This document shows positions 36,210-46,950 of a DNA stretch of 64,000 nt, piece by piece. A program made the translations under genes and the position numbers. The notes below the pieces were generated by a model, which saw only the letters and a program-made list of their open reading frames with translations, did no database searches and was not told where the DNA came from. Each line of letters starts with the position of its first letter. Position 1 is the stretch's first letter. The stretch comes from Desmodus rotundus (Eukaryota; Chordata; Mammalia; Chiroptera; Phyllostomidae): positions 57,310,239 through 57,374,238 of the forward strand of contig NC_071389.1 of NCBI RefSeq assembly GCF_022682495.2, given 5' to 3'.

Positions 36210-37409
36210 AACTATATATCTATATATTATAATGACTAAGGCCTTTGGCCACCCAGGAAAATTTTCTAGCTAGAATTCTATTTACTGAGATATTTTAGAA
36301 GGTTAAGATTTTATTATATGGAATAGTATTGATTATTATAATAGAACACTGAACATTAAAATTGTATGTTAATCATATAATTAAAGCTGAAGAATAATCA
36401 ATAATTTATTCAGATAAATTCTCCATTACAGACAAACTATACAATGAGGTACATTAATGCTATTCAGAAGTTATATTAGACTTAAGTTCACAGATTTCAA
36501 GCATAGTTTTCCAAATTTTATACTGAAAATCAATATCAAATATTAATAAAAGTCTTTTTATTGTTGATCAGACAGGTCTCACGAGCAGACATCATAACCT
36601 AATGTATTTATCTCTAGAAAAATGATTTTATATATGAAATCATATGCTCATAACAAGTTTTGATGAGTTGCAAAAGTGGGCCCAATCCTGGCCCCCAACT
36701 CTCATAACTCTTTGGATCACACCATGGAAAGCTCATCAGGAACACTACCTCTTCTAGGATTAAAGAGAAAATTCAGCAGGACTCTATTTGAGTTAAAATT
36801 AAGGAAATAGGAAGGCATCGCTGCTATTGTGGCAACTGTCTCTTTACACCCACAATTAGTAACTTGACCTTGAAATGCTATTGCAGAAATTCCCAGTGCA
36901 TCCATAACCATGCATCACAGAAACAGCCAACAGGGAGACAAGAGTCACACTAATTTCTATTTCCAAATCAAGTGCAAGGGCATCCGTATGAAGGGAGTTA
37001 ATTTGTATCTTAAATGTTAGGTGCAAGAAATTATAGGATAATGTATTGTAGTTTCAATTTTTCAACAATGTGCTGTAAATGAAGGCACGCTAGAAAGAAG
37101 AATCGTTGACTTTCAGGTTCAATATTACTATGTTCTTCAAAATCCTTTGTGTTAATTCAAGTGGGTCTCTTTGTGAACTGGCCATCACTGGCAACCTGTT
37201 TTCTCCCCTTCATTTGTCCACTATCGTTCTTCTATTTTTGTCCTATATCCCAAAGAACTTACTCAAGTTTTATCCTTCATCTTGCTATGGATTTCTCTGC
37301 ATATCAATATATTGCTCTCCTAAAGGCAGTTTCTGCCATTCTATACCCATTTCTGAGTCTTCCTATACTTCAGGATTTGGCTCAAATGATAATATCAGAA
37401 TACTATTCT
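36210..37409. other. Unannotated DNA
   Basis: No gene or repeat family recognised. ORFs of 101 and 107 codons at 37.1-37.5 kb overlap each other in different frames, and the second runs into the SINE. Confidence 0.45.
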
Positions 37410-37424
37410 AAAAATGTGAATAAT

Positions 37425-37621
37425 GCCCTGATTGGTGTGGCTCAGTGGCTTGGGCATCAGCCTGCAAACTGAAAAGTCACTGTTTCCCCATCAAGGCACA
37501 TGACTGGGTTGCAGGTTTGGCCCCTGGTTGGAGGCATCAGAGAAGCAATTGGCTGATGTTTCTCCCGTCTCTTTCTCTCTCCCTTCCTCTCTTATCTAAA
37601 AATAAATAAATAATTTTTTTT
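37425..37621 (+). mobile_element. VES-type SINE (bat)
   Basis: GCCCTGATTGGTGTGGCTCAG head, CATCAAGGCACATGACTGGG, TCTCTTTCTCTCTCCC and an AAATAAATAAATAA tail. AAAAATGTGAATAAT (37410-37424) and AAAAAAGTGAGTAAT (37622-37636) form a target duplication with two mismatches. Confidence 0.92.
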
Positions 37622-37670
37622 AAAAAAGTGAGTAATCCCTTTCTTCTTCATTTCTAGTTTGCTCTTAGTT

Positions 37671-37686
37671 TGTTTTCTAAGTCTTT
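37671..37686. repeat. Left 16-bp target-site duplication of HAL1 copy 1
   Basis: TGTTTTCTAAGTCTTT is repeated exactly at 39691-39706, immediately beyond the other end of the element. Confidence 0.95.
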
Positions 37687-38040
37687 TTAAAAATATATTT
37701 ATTGATTATGCTATTACAGTTGTCCCATTTCCCCCCTTCACTCAACTCCATCCTGCCCACCCCCTCCCTCCCACATTCCCCCCTATAGTTCATGTCCATG
37801 GGTCATACTTAGAAGTTCTTTGGCTTCTACATTTCCTACACTATTCTTACCCTCCCCCTGTCTATTTTCCACCTATGATTTATGCTACTTATTCTCTGTA
37901 CTTTTCCCCCCTCTCTCCCCCTCCCACTCCCCTATTGATAACCCTCCATGTGATCTCCATTTCTGTGGTTCTGTTCCTGTTCTAGTTGTTGGCTTAGTTT
38001 TCTTTTGTTTTTGTTTTAGGTGTGGTTGTTAATAACTGTC
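37687..38040 (-). other. HAL1 copy 1 3' UTR
   Basis: In plus-strand reading it starts TATTTATTGATTATGCTATT and continues ACAGTTGTCCCATTTCCCCCC with a C-rich tract. It is the complement of an L1 3' UTR with its G-rich section, most like the subfamily at 57.3-57.7 kb. The C-rich ORFs on the plus strand are shadows. Confidence 0.8.
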
Positions 38041-38109
38041 AGTTTGCTGTCATTTTTACTGTTCATATTTTTTATCTTCTTTTTCTTAGATAAGTCCCTT
38101 TAACATTTT

Positions 38110-38913
38110 CTATAATAAGGGCTTGGTGATGATGAACTCCTTTAACTTGACCTTATCTGAGAAGCACTTCATCTTCCCTTCCATTCTAAACGATAGCTTT
38201 GCTGGATAGAGCAATCTTGGATGTAGGTCCTTGCCTTTCATGACTTGGAGTACTTCTTTCCAGCCCCTTCTTGCCTGTAAGGTCTCTTTTGAGAAATCAG
38301 CTGACAGTCTTATGGGAACCCCTTTGTAGGTAACTGTGTCCTTTTCTCTTGCTTCTAAGATTCTCTCCTTATTTTTAATCTTGGGTAGTGTAATTATGAT
38401 GTGTCTTGGTGTGTTCCTCCTTGGGTCCAGCTTCTTTGGGACTCTCTGAGCTTCCTGGACTTCTTGGAAGTCTATTTCCTTTGCCAGATTAGGGAAGTTC
38501 TTCTTCATTATTTGTTCAAATAGGTTTTCAATTTTTTGTTCTTCCTCTTCTCCTTCTGGCACCCCTATAATTCGGATGTCGGAACGTTTCAAGATGTCCT
38601 GGAGGTTCCTAAGCCTCTCCTCATTTTTCTGAATTCTTGTTTCTCCATTCTTTTCTGGTTGGATATTTCTTTCTTCCTTCTGGTCCACACTGCTGATCTG
38701 AGTCCCAGTTTCCTTCCCATCACTATTGGTTCCCTGTACATTTTCCTTTGTTTCTCTTAGCATAGCCTTCATTTTTTCATCTAATTTTCGACCAAATTCA
38801 ACCAATTCTGTGAGCTTATTGATTACCAGTGTTTTGAACTGTGCATCTGCTAGGTTGGCTACCTGTTCGCTGCCTAGTTGAATTATTTCTGGAGCTTTGA
38901 AGTGTTCTGTCAT
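38110..38913 (-). CDS. HAL1/L1 ORF1p-like RNA-binding protein, open reading frame
   Basis: This 267-residue frame runs without a break from a Met at 38913. Residues about 15-105 are charged with Leu/Ile heptads (coiled coil, trimerisation), with one Gly/Thr/Ser-rich break. Residues about 108-190 form the RRM-like core with RIIGVPEGEEEEQKIENLF and FPNLAKEIDFQEVQEAQRV. From about 170 on come TPRHIIITLP, KERILEAREKD and VTYKGVPIRLSADFS, then ETLQARRGWKEVL and YPAKLSF, the conserved C-terminal nucleic-acid domain. Human ORF1p is 338 residues, so this one is shorter in the coiled coil and ends soon after TKPLL. Known role of the family: coating its RNA and chaperoning target-primed reverse transcription. 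Activity of this copy is unknown. It is the only open retroelement gene in the window. Confidence 0.88.
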   Translation of the reverse strand: MTEHFKAPEIIQLGSEQVANLADAQFKTLVINKLTELVEFGRKLDEKMKAMLRETKENVQGTNSDGKETGTQISSVDQKEERNIQPEKNGETRIQKNEERLRNLQDILKRSDIRIIGVPEGEEEEQKIENLFEQIMKKNFPNLAKEIDFQEVQEAQRVPKKLDPRRNTPRHIIITLPKIKNKERILEAREKDTVTYKGVPIRLSADFSKETLQARRGWKEVLQVMKGKDLHPRLLYPAKLSFRMEGKMKCFSDKVKLKEFIITKPLL

Positions 38914-38920
38914 TTAGTCC

Positions 38921-38944
38921 TTTTTTTTTTTTTTTTTTTTTTTT
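38921..38944. repeat. T24 homopolymer (A24 in HAL1 sense)
   Basis: An uninterrupted run of 24 T lies 7 bases upstream (in HAL1 sense) of the ORF1 start codon. It separates the 5' UTR from ORF1. Confidence 0.95.
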
Positions 38945-39690
38945 GTCTTGGCAGGTCTGTTACTTAAAGGGGCAGAACCTTAGGTGTTCCCTGGGGCGGG
39001 GTAACTCTGGTCTCTGCGCTGTGACGCTGTACATGGGGGAGGGGCCGAGAAGGAGCAATGGCGCTTGCTCCACTCTCCACTGGATTTCAATCACTCCCTC
39101 CACTACCCACAATCAAATTGGGCCCCTCTGGTGCTGGTTCCCGAGTGGGTGGGTTTGTGCATGCTCTAGGCCCCCGTGGGTCTCTCCAGTGGCCTCTCCT
39201 ATGAGGCTGGGAATTTCTCCTGCTGCCGCCCCAACCCCCACGGGTGTTTTCAATCAGAGGTTTGAGACTTTATTTCCCTTTGCTGGAGCCCCAGGTTATG
39301 GGGCCTCCTTCACTCTCCCGCCATTCATCCCGGTTTATCTATGCATGAATGTGGGGCCCTGGGGTGCTACCCACCACACTGCCTGACCTGTTCTCTGCCA
39401 CTCTGAGTCTGGCCCTCTCCGTTTATTTGTGCATAAATGTAGGGCCACGGGTCTGCTACTGGTCGGTCTGCCCACCCCGTTCGTCCCACACTCTGCCAGT
39501 CTCGGTCCCTCCATGGCAAAGCGAGTCCTCTCTGCCCCGGCTGCCCATCTCTGCCCCTCCTACCGGTCTGGATGAATGTTTCCTTTTTATCTCCTTGGTT
39601 GTTGGACTTCCTTGTGATTTGATTTTCTGTCAGTTCTGGTTGTATGAGGAGGCGCACTGTGTCTACCTACGCCTCCATCTTGGTTCTGTC
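38945..39690 (-). promoter_or_regulatory. HAL1 copy 1 5' UTR with presumed internal promoter
   Basis: The block is GC- and CpG-richer than the window average, as expected for a young L1-type 5' UTR that drives pol II transcription from inside the element. The element starts, in sense, with GACAGAACCAAGATGGAGGC directly at the target duplication. No experimental promoter evidence is visible. A 96-codon sense ORF lies inside. Confidence 0.65.
39367..39657 (-). CDS. 96-codon upstream ORF in HAL1 5' UTR (function unknown)
   Basis: The frame starts with Met 34 bases from the 5' end of the element and lies in sense orientation, upstream of ORF1. The product would be polar, rich in Arg, Gln and Gly, with no recognisable domain, signal or membrane segment. 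Position and orientation fit a uORF. Primate L1 ORF0 is antisense and is not the same thing. GC-rich sequence alone can keep such a frame open, so it may be chance. Confidence 0.3.
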   Translation of the reverse strand: MRLLIQPELTENQITRKSNNQGDKKETFIQTGRRGRDGQPGQRGLALPWRDRDWQSVGRTGWADRPVADPWPYIYAQINGEGQTQSGREQVRQCGG

Positions 39691-39706
39691 TGTTTTCTAA
39701 GTCTTT
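39691..39706. repeat. Right 16-bp target-site duplication of HAL1 copy 1
   Basis: Exact repeat of 37671-37686. Confidence 0.95.
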
Positions 39707-41337
39707 AATGCCCTAGTAAATTTCGAGAGCCTTAGAGAATCAACTTTGCTTGATACTGAAATTAGCTTTCTCTATACCAAGTGCATATTATTTTGTACAT
39801 GGCAGATACTCAATAATTATTGATTAAGTTATAGAATAAAATGACCATTAAAATACTATAACATTATGAAAAATTATAACTATTTATTTGCAAGTGCATT
39901 AGTAAAACATATTGATATCAAAACAAAGTTTCTAAACAATTGAAGTTTTTATACAGGAGTAAGATTATTTCTGTTATCAACACAAAATTGTATTTAAAAT
40001 TTACTTGTGTTGGAAATATTCTTTGATAGTGTACATATGCTATATGGAAAAGCAAAATAATAATTTTTAAATTTTGGCTCTATAAGAAGGTAAAATTCAT
40101 TCATAAAAAGTAAAGAGGAGACATTTCAATAATGTATCCAATAAAGGGGTTATGGTAACCATAAATATGCTTGATGTGTATAGCTGCAAACTTTATGAAT
40201 AGATCAGTTGTGTGGACACAGAACACTTGTGTAAAAGAGTGTAATGATCCTTGGACAGGTCCATCCTTAAGCAAATTAGAGAACAGAGAAATGTTACAAA
40301 ATGCAAATCCACTTGAGTAACTTAAGGGTCTCCAGAGTCCCTTAAGACATCAAGAATTAAATTGTAGAAAAGATTATTGATTATATTACCATTAAAAAAA
40401 TGTGTCACTTAAAGGAATAAGTCCATATGATTCCATTAGGTCAACCCAATTTCCATGATATATCCATTTCATTTCCAGACATTTTAATTTCCAACTATAC
40501 TTCTGGCAAGGGAACTGTTAATTTCCAGGTATTATTTATTTATTTAGCCATATATGTATCTATTCATTTATTTTACTTTTAGATAAATAATGAGTTTTAA
40601 TAATAACCCTTAGCAAGCTACGTAAAAGCACTATGGTATATTTATCTGCAAACATATATCACTAGATGCAGTTGTTGGACTAATGTTGGGATTGAACAAG
40701 AAGCTGTGCATTTAGTTGTGCCAGCTAATGCTAAGATGACAGGCTTTATTTCAGTTTAAATAAAACCTGAAAGTATTGCTGTGGAAAGCTGGCTGAAGCT
40801 GTCTGGCATTCTGCCTAGAAGAGAATCTTTGATAGTGTTCTTTGTAAGACTGCATTAGCTTCACAAGTTTTTCTTAGTTAACATTAAAAATTTAATTCTC
40901 CAAACAGTATAATTCATCAAGATTTTGCAATTGTTTTCATCTGCCTCCCTCGTTCCTACATTTTATAAAGCAGTTCATTCAAATCAAGATGCTTGAATTC
41001 ACAAAATGAATAATCTACATTTTGCTGACAGTTTTCTTTTCTCAACTTAATAGAATATTGCCTTTCTTAAGTAGGAAGTGCCATCCAATTACGTGCTACT
41101 ACAGAAAACTGAACTCAGGGCAGTAAATATTCCTAACTCCTACAGGAGACATTTTAAAGCTGTATTTCTTAATCATCTTTTTATGTAAGTTTTTAGGGAC
41201 TGGGGATTTTTCGTCAAAGTGAATGGTGGATTAAGAAGCATATGTAGGTTCTGACCGGCTCATGATAAAACTAGTCTGCTCTGCATCTGCTTTGTAAGAA
41301 AAATGTATACCCTCCACAAACGTGCTTAGAGCATGTA
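39707..41337. other. Unannotated AT-rich DNA
   Basis: A short L2/MIR-like tail (ACATGGCAGATACTCAATAATTATTGA) lies at about 39798. The rest shows no gene or named repeat. Confidence 0.45.
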
Positions 41338-42070
41338 CAATGGTCCCTCCTTATAAGTGGGGGATACGGTCCAAGTTCAGGCACCCCCTGTGAATGCCTG
41401 AAACGGCAGGCAGTACGAACTCTGTAAGTACCGTGCCTGCTTTTTTCTATACATGCATACCTATAATGAAGTTTAACTTCTAAATTTGGCACAGTGAATA
41501 ATAAAATAGAACAATGTACTGTAGTAAAAGTTACATGAATGTGGCCTCTCTCTCAAAATACCTTATTGTACAATACCACATGGTGGATAAGCCACACAGC
41601 AGAATGATTCAAGTCCTGGGCGGGAGAGAATGGAATGACATGAGATTTGATCACACTACTCAGAACAGTATACAACTTAAAATTTATGTACTGTTTAGCT
41701 CTGTATTTTTCTATTTATTTATTTATTTATTTATTACTGTTGTTCAGGTACAGTTGTCTCCATTTTCACCACACCATGCCCCCCCACCACACCCATCTCC
41801 ACCTCCTACCCTGGAACCTACTCGCTTTGGCTTTGTCCACATGTCCTTTATACATGTTCTTTGATGGACCTTCCCCTATTCCCCCCCATTATCTCCTCCA
41901 CCTCCCCTCTGGTTACTGTCAGTTTGTTCTTTATTTCAATGTCTCTGGTTATATTTTGCTTGCTTGTTTGTTTTGTCAATTAGGTTCCACCTACAGATTT
42001 CATTTAATATTTTTGTACTATTGTTGACTAAAAACCATGGAAAGCAAAACTGCAGACTAGGGGGTACTAT
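41338..42070 (+). mobile_element. Tigger-type (pogo) MITE, MER44-like, split by an L1 fragment
   Basis: It starts CAATGGTCCCTCCTTATAAG after TA and continues GGGGGATACGGTCCAAG, ATGCCTGAAACGGCAGG, ATAATGAAGTTTAACTTC and AATAATAAAATAGAACAATG, the usual order of a MER44/Tigger MITE. The 3' end follows the nested L1: TTTCATTTAATATTTTTGTAC, CCATGGAAAGCAAAACTGCAG and ACTAGGGGGTACTAT. It carries no transposase. Confidence 0.75.
41713..41995 (-). mobile_element. LINE-1 3' UTR fragment nested in Tigger
   Basis: A (TTTA)n tail is followed by CTGTTGTTCAGGTACAGTTG, a C-rich tract, CCTTTATACATGTTCTTTGATGG and TAGGTTCCACCTACAG, the antisense 3' end of a 5'-truncated L1. Tigger sequence continues on both sides. 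Two plus-strand ORFs of 116 and 126 codons over this region are shadows. Confidence 0.85.
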
Positions 42071-43210
42071 TTTAAAGGAAAAAAACAGAAGCTCAAATGG
42101 ACTAGGTTTTTACTTATTTTTCAGGGGGCTTTTGATTTTTCATGTCTTGGTGTTTAAGAAAAGTGATTTTCCTGGGCACCTCAGCTCAGACCTCCTTGGG
42201 ATTCCTATGCTTCTTTATGTGGGCATTTTACCACTATCCCTTCTGAAATGTCTTTGTTGAAGGTCATTAACAGATATGAATGCATTCCAAAAGCAAAGCT
42301 ATGAAATTAATTTGTCTGTGAACATATTTTAATAATCTTTTGAGGCCTTGTGAGTTTATTAAATGGATCCCTTGGCTATTTAAAACCATCCCAGGGTCTT
42401 CTGTGTGCTCAGTCCCCTTTGACGGGCATCTCCCACAGCCCTGTGGCCCCTTCGTCAGTGTGTTGGGCATACGAGTAATCTGAACTTGTCAAGTATTTTA
42501 AGGTTACTATGTATCTAGGAATTTCTTCCAGTTTTGAAAAGAAAACATGAGTTAAAAGACTAAAATGTAATTTTTAAAAATTTTCTTGATTTCTCTCCTT
42601 TTACCAAATAAGTTTTGGTTTGTGCTCTGAAACATTTAGGTCACTGCTTCCTTAACATAGTAAGTTTTCAGTATAACAACTGCTCACTTTCACTTATGTA
42701 TTCTTCAATTATTTTCTTCCTTTCACTTACCTGGACTCTACAGTTTTGTCAAACTTCATGCAGCAAAGTTTTAGTGAACACTTACTGTGGGAAGGCTATT
42801 ACGCTTTTGTGTTATGATCAATGTACATGTAGTTACTATGTCTTTTTTGCCTTGTGAAATAGTAGAAATGAGAGAGAAGCCAGGAGCTTCATGTGTTGTT
42901 TCACAGTTTGGTTTGGTTTCCTGGCAGTGAGACATCCCTTAATCTGAGTGGCCAAGGCTATAAATACTCTTTCCAACCAGAAATATTTCTTACAGAAAGA
43001 AAAGTATTGCAGATTTCAGGTTAAATATAAAATGTTATTGTTAGAATATGAACATGGGTAAGGAATACGACATAGGTTTTTATACTCATTTAGCATCAAT
43101 AAATATGGATTTATTTTAATTCAGATTTAATAATTGAATAAAGTGAAATGTTGGTCTCTTATTTCAAATAAAGGGAGATACTGAAGTTGTATCTGAGGAA
43201 TACTCTTTTC
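42071..43210. other. Unannotated DNA
   Basis: No gene or repeat recognised. ORFs of up to 98 codons have no domain. Confidence 0.45.
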
Positions 43211-43224
43211 ATTATATTTTTTAA

Positions 43225-43230
43225 GCAATT

Positions 43231-43265
<35 letters not shown>

Positions 43266-43447
43266 TTGAGAGAAAGGAAGGGAGGGAGAAAGAGGGAGAG
43301 AGAAACCTCAGTGTGTGGTTGCCTCTCCCATGCTCCCTGATGGAGACCTGGCCTACAACCCAGGCATGTGCCCTGACTGGGAATCCAACTGGCGACCTTT
43401 TGGTTCGCAGGCTGGCACTCAGTCCACTGAGGGACACCAGCCAGGGC
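43225..43447 (-). mobile_element. VES-type SINE (bat)
   Basis: Antisense copy with an expanded (TTTA)8-9 tail, GTGTGGTTGCCTCTCCCATG, CAGGCATGTGCCCTGACTGG and the head complement ACACCAGCCAGGGC. ATTATATTTTTTAA (43211-43224) and TTATTATTTTTTTAA (from 43449) are a likely target duplication. Confidence 0.92.
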
Positions 43448-43739
43448 TTATTATTTTTTTAATAAGAGTAAAATGCTGACCTATCAGGTTTTTTTTTTAA
43501 TGACACTCATCCCAACTTTTCCCTGTTGCTCTCCCCTGCCCCGCCCCACCTGTCCACAGTCAATTCCCACCCTGATGTCCATGCCCATGAGAACTTTACA
43601 CATGTTTCTCAATTATATTTCCCTTTCTTTCTCCTGTTATCCCCCTCTCCCCTCCCTTTTGGTCCCTGTAAGTTTGTTCTTTATTTTCATGTCTCTGGTT
43701 CTATTTTGTTCACTTGTTTGTTTTGTTCACTAGGTTCTA

Positions 43740-44311
43740 CTTATAGGTGAGATCATATGATATTTGTCTTTCACCGCCTGGCTTATTTCACTTAGTGTAA
43801 TGCTCTCCAGTTCCATCCATGCTGTCACAAAAGGTAGGAGTTCCTTCTTTCTTTCTTCTGCATAGTATTCCATTGTGTATAAATGTACCATAGTTTTTTT
43901 GATATACTCATTTACTAATGGGCACTTTGGCTGTTTCCAGCACTTGACAATTGTAAATAATGCTGCCATGAACATTGAGGTTCATAAGTTCTTTTGAATT
44001 AGTGTCTCAGGATTCTTAGGGTATAATTCCAGCAGTGGAATTACTGGATCAAAAGGCAGTTCCATCTTTAGTTATTTTTTAGGAAAGTCCATACTGTTTT
44101 CCACAGAGGCTGCACCAGCTTGCATCCCCACTAACATTGCAGTAGGGTCCCCTTCTCTCCGCAACCTCAACAGCACTTGTTTGTTGATTTGTTAATGATG
44201 GCCATTCTGACCAGTGTGAAGTGTATCTCTCTGATGCCTAGTGATGTTGAGCATTTCTTCATTTGTCTATGAGCCCTCTGTGTCCTCCTTGGAGAAGTGT
44301 CTGGGTTTTTT

Positions 44312-44344
<33 letters not shown>

Positions 44345-46935
44345 TAATTGGACTGTTTGTTTTCCTGGAGTGGAGTTGTGTGAGTTCTTTATCTATTCTG
44401 GAGATCAAAAACCCTTGTCCAAGGTATCATTGGCAAATATGTTTTCTCATACAGTTGGTTCCCTTTTCATTTTGATGATGTTTTCTTTAGTTGTGCAGAA
44501 GCTTTTTAATTTGATGTAGTTCCATTTGTTTACTCTTTCCTTTCTATTCCTTTCCCTACAGGATGTATCAGTGAAAATGTTGCTGCGTAGGATGTCTGCA
44601 ATTTTCCTGACTATGTTCTTCTCTAAGACTTTTATGATGTCATGACAGATTTAAGTTTTTTATCCATCTTCAGTTTATTTTGGTGTATGGTATAAGTTGG
44701 GGGTCTAGTTTCATTTTTTTTTCATGTACCTGTCTAGATCTCCAACACCACTTATTGGTGAAGTTATTTTTACTCCATTTTATGCACCTGCCTCCTTTGT
44801 CAAATATTCATTGACTGTAGAGACATGGGTTTATTTCTGGGCTTTTTATTCTGTTCCATTGATACATGTCAGTTCTTATGCTAGCACCAGACTGTTGATG
44901 CTCCTTTCCAATTTGGATGTCCTTTATTTCTTTTTCTTGTCTGGTCACTGTGGCTAGAACTTCCAATACTATGTTGAATAGAAATGGTGAATGTGGGGAA
45001 AGTGGACACCCTTGTATTGTTCCTGATCTTAGGGGGAATGCTTTTGTTTTAGCCTATTGAGTGTGGTAGGTTTCTCATATATGGCCTTTATTATGTTGAG
45101 GTATGCTCCCTCTACTCCCATTTTGCTGAGTGTTTTATCATAAATGGGTGCTGTACCTTACCAAATGCTTTCTCAGTGTCTATTGATATGACCATGTGGA
45201 TTTTGTCTTTCATTCTGTTTATGTGATGTATCACATGTATTGATTTGTGAATGTTGTACCATTCTTGCATCCCTGGGATGAATCCCACTTGATTATGGTG
45301 TATGATCTCTTTAATGCATTGCTGGAACTGGATTGCCAATATATTTTTTTTTTGAGGATTTTAGCATCTATGTTCATCAGCAATATTGGCCTGTAGTTTT
45401 CTTTCTTTGTTGTGTCTTTATCTGGTTTTGGAATTAGGATAATGCTGAGCTCATAAAAAGAGTTTAGGTGTCTTCCTTCTTCTTGGATTTTTTGGAATAG
45501 TTTGAGGATCGTGGTTAGCTCTTCCTTAAATGTTTTATAAAATTTTCCTGTGAAACTGTCTGGTCCAGGGCTTTGTGTGCTAGGAGTTTTTTACTACTGC
45601 TTCAATTTCACTAGCTGTTATAGCTGTATTTAGGCTTTCTGCTTCTTCTTGACTCAGATTTGGAGGATTATATGTTTTTATAAGTTGTTTGTTTTGCCCA
45701 GGTTGTCAAATTTCTTGGCACATAGTTATTTGTAGTAATTTCTTATAATCCTTTATATTTCTGTGGTATCAGTTGTAATTTCTCCTCTTTCATTTCTGAT
45801 TTTATTTATTTGGGCCTTCTGTTTTTTTTTCTTAGTGAGTCTAGTTAAAGGCTTGTTGATTTTGTTTATCTTTTCAAAGAAACAACTCTTGGATTTATTG
45901 ATCATTTGAATTGTTCTTTTAGCCTCTATGTCATTTAAGTTTTCTCTGATCTTAATTATTTCCTTCCTTCTACTCTGGGCTGTGTTTGTTGTTGTTTCCC
46001 TAATTCTTTAAGATGTAGGGTTAGGCTGTTTATTTGAAATTTTCAATCTTCTTTAGGTAGGCCTATATTGCTATGAAATTCCATCTCAAGATTGCCTTCT
46101 CTGTGTCCCCTAGGTTCTGGTCTGTTGTGTTCATTTGTATTTATTTCCAGATACTATTTTTTTTAAATTTCTTCCTTGATCTCATTGTTAACCCATTCAT
46201 TGTCTAATAACATGTAATTAAGTCTCCATGAATTTGACTGTTTTTTGAGTTTTTTCCTTGAGGGTTGGTTTTTAATTTCAATCCATTGTGACCCAAGGAA
46301 ATGCTTGATATAATTTCAATTTTCTTGAATTTGTCGAGGTTTGTTTTGTGTCCTATCATGTGGTCTGTCTTTGAAAATGTTCCATGTGCATTTGAACAGA
46401 ATGTATATTTTGCTTCTTTGGATGAAAAGTTCTGTATGTATCAGTTAAGCACATTTGATATAGAGCGTCATTCAGTGGCACAATATCCTTGTTGATTCTT
46501 TGCTTGGAAAATCTATCCATTGTTGATAGTGGGGTATTAAAATCCCCTATTATACATGTGTTGCTGTTATCACTTTCATGAAGTCCTCCAAGATTTTCTT
46601 TATATATTTGAGTGTTCCTATGTTAGGTTCACATATGTTTACAAAGTTTATATCTTCTTGATGGATTCTACCCTTAAGTATTATGAAGTGTCCTTCTGTG
46701 TCTCTTTTTATGGTCTTTATTTTGAAATCTATTTTGTCTGATATAAGTTTTGTTACACTGGCATTTTTTTCCTGTCAATTAGCTTGGAATATTTTTCTAA
46801 CCCTTCAATTTTAGTCTGTATAGGCCTTTTGTTCTGCTGTGGGTCCCTTGTAGACAGCATATACGCAGGTCATGTTTTGTTATCCATTCAGCTACTTTAT
46901 GTCTTTTGATTGGAGCACTTAATCCATTTACATTT
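43740..46935 (-). pseudogene. L1 ORF2 (endonuclease / reverse transcriptase), many disruptions
   Basis: The best preserved piece is 45112-45339: [20 protein letters not shown] and [19 protein letters not shown], the fingers/palm start of the L1 reverse transcriptase. The first catalytic Asp is in ISIDTEKAF. The C-terminal side (43730-43975) still shows NEYIKKTMVHLYTMEYYAEE and WMELESITLSEISQAVKDKY. Between them the frame is broken repeatedly. The endonuclease start is separated by the EEF1A1 retrocopy. No enzyme can be made. Confidence 0.85.
44314..44343. repeat. (GTT)10 microsatellite inside L1 ORF2
   Basis: Ten uninterrupted GTT units, expanded after insertion. It creates artificial poly-Val and poly-Cys ORFs on the plus strand. 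Confidence 0.9.
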
Positions 46936-46950
46936 AAAGTTATTATTGAT
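46936..46950. repeat. Left target-site duplication of the EEF1A1 retrocopy
   Basis: AAAGTTATTATTGAT is matched by AAAGTAACTATTGAT at 48714-48728 (13 of 15 bases). Both are L1 sequence, so the retrocopy landed inside the L1. Confidence 0.85.

Larger units (their letters stand above)
37687..39690 (-). mobile_element. Half-L1 (HAL1-type) retrotransposon, copy 1, apparently full length
   Basis: In sense (minus) order it carries a 5' UTR of about 0.75 kb, an A-tract, an open ORF1, and then directly an L1-type 3' UTR with a short tail. ORF2 (endonuclease and reverse transcriptase) is absent. The 3' UTR joins the region just after ORF1 near 38030, as in the second element at 52.8-55.3 kb, so the layout is a family trait. 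HAL1 elements are known L1 derivatives that must borrow ORF2 activity in trans. A perfect 16-bp target duplication and the open ORF1 suggest a fairly recent insertion. The TSD lies directly at the last 5' base, so the copy is probably complete. Confidence 0.88.

Noticed and set aside
37659..38032. Pro- and Phe-rich plus-strand ORFs of 70-108 codons
   Set aside because: They are the complement of the G-rich L1/HAL1 3' UTR. Similar ORFs appear at every L1 3' end in the window.
39349..39708. 119-codon plus-strand ORF
   Set aside because: It is antisense to the HAL1 5' UTR and runs past the element boundary. An ORF0-like role was considered, but nothing supports it and it does not start inside a conserved position.
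44241..44519. ORF with a poly-Cys or poly-Val stretch
   Set aside because: Produced by the (GTT)10 microsatellite inside antisense L1 ORF2.
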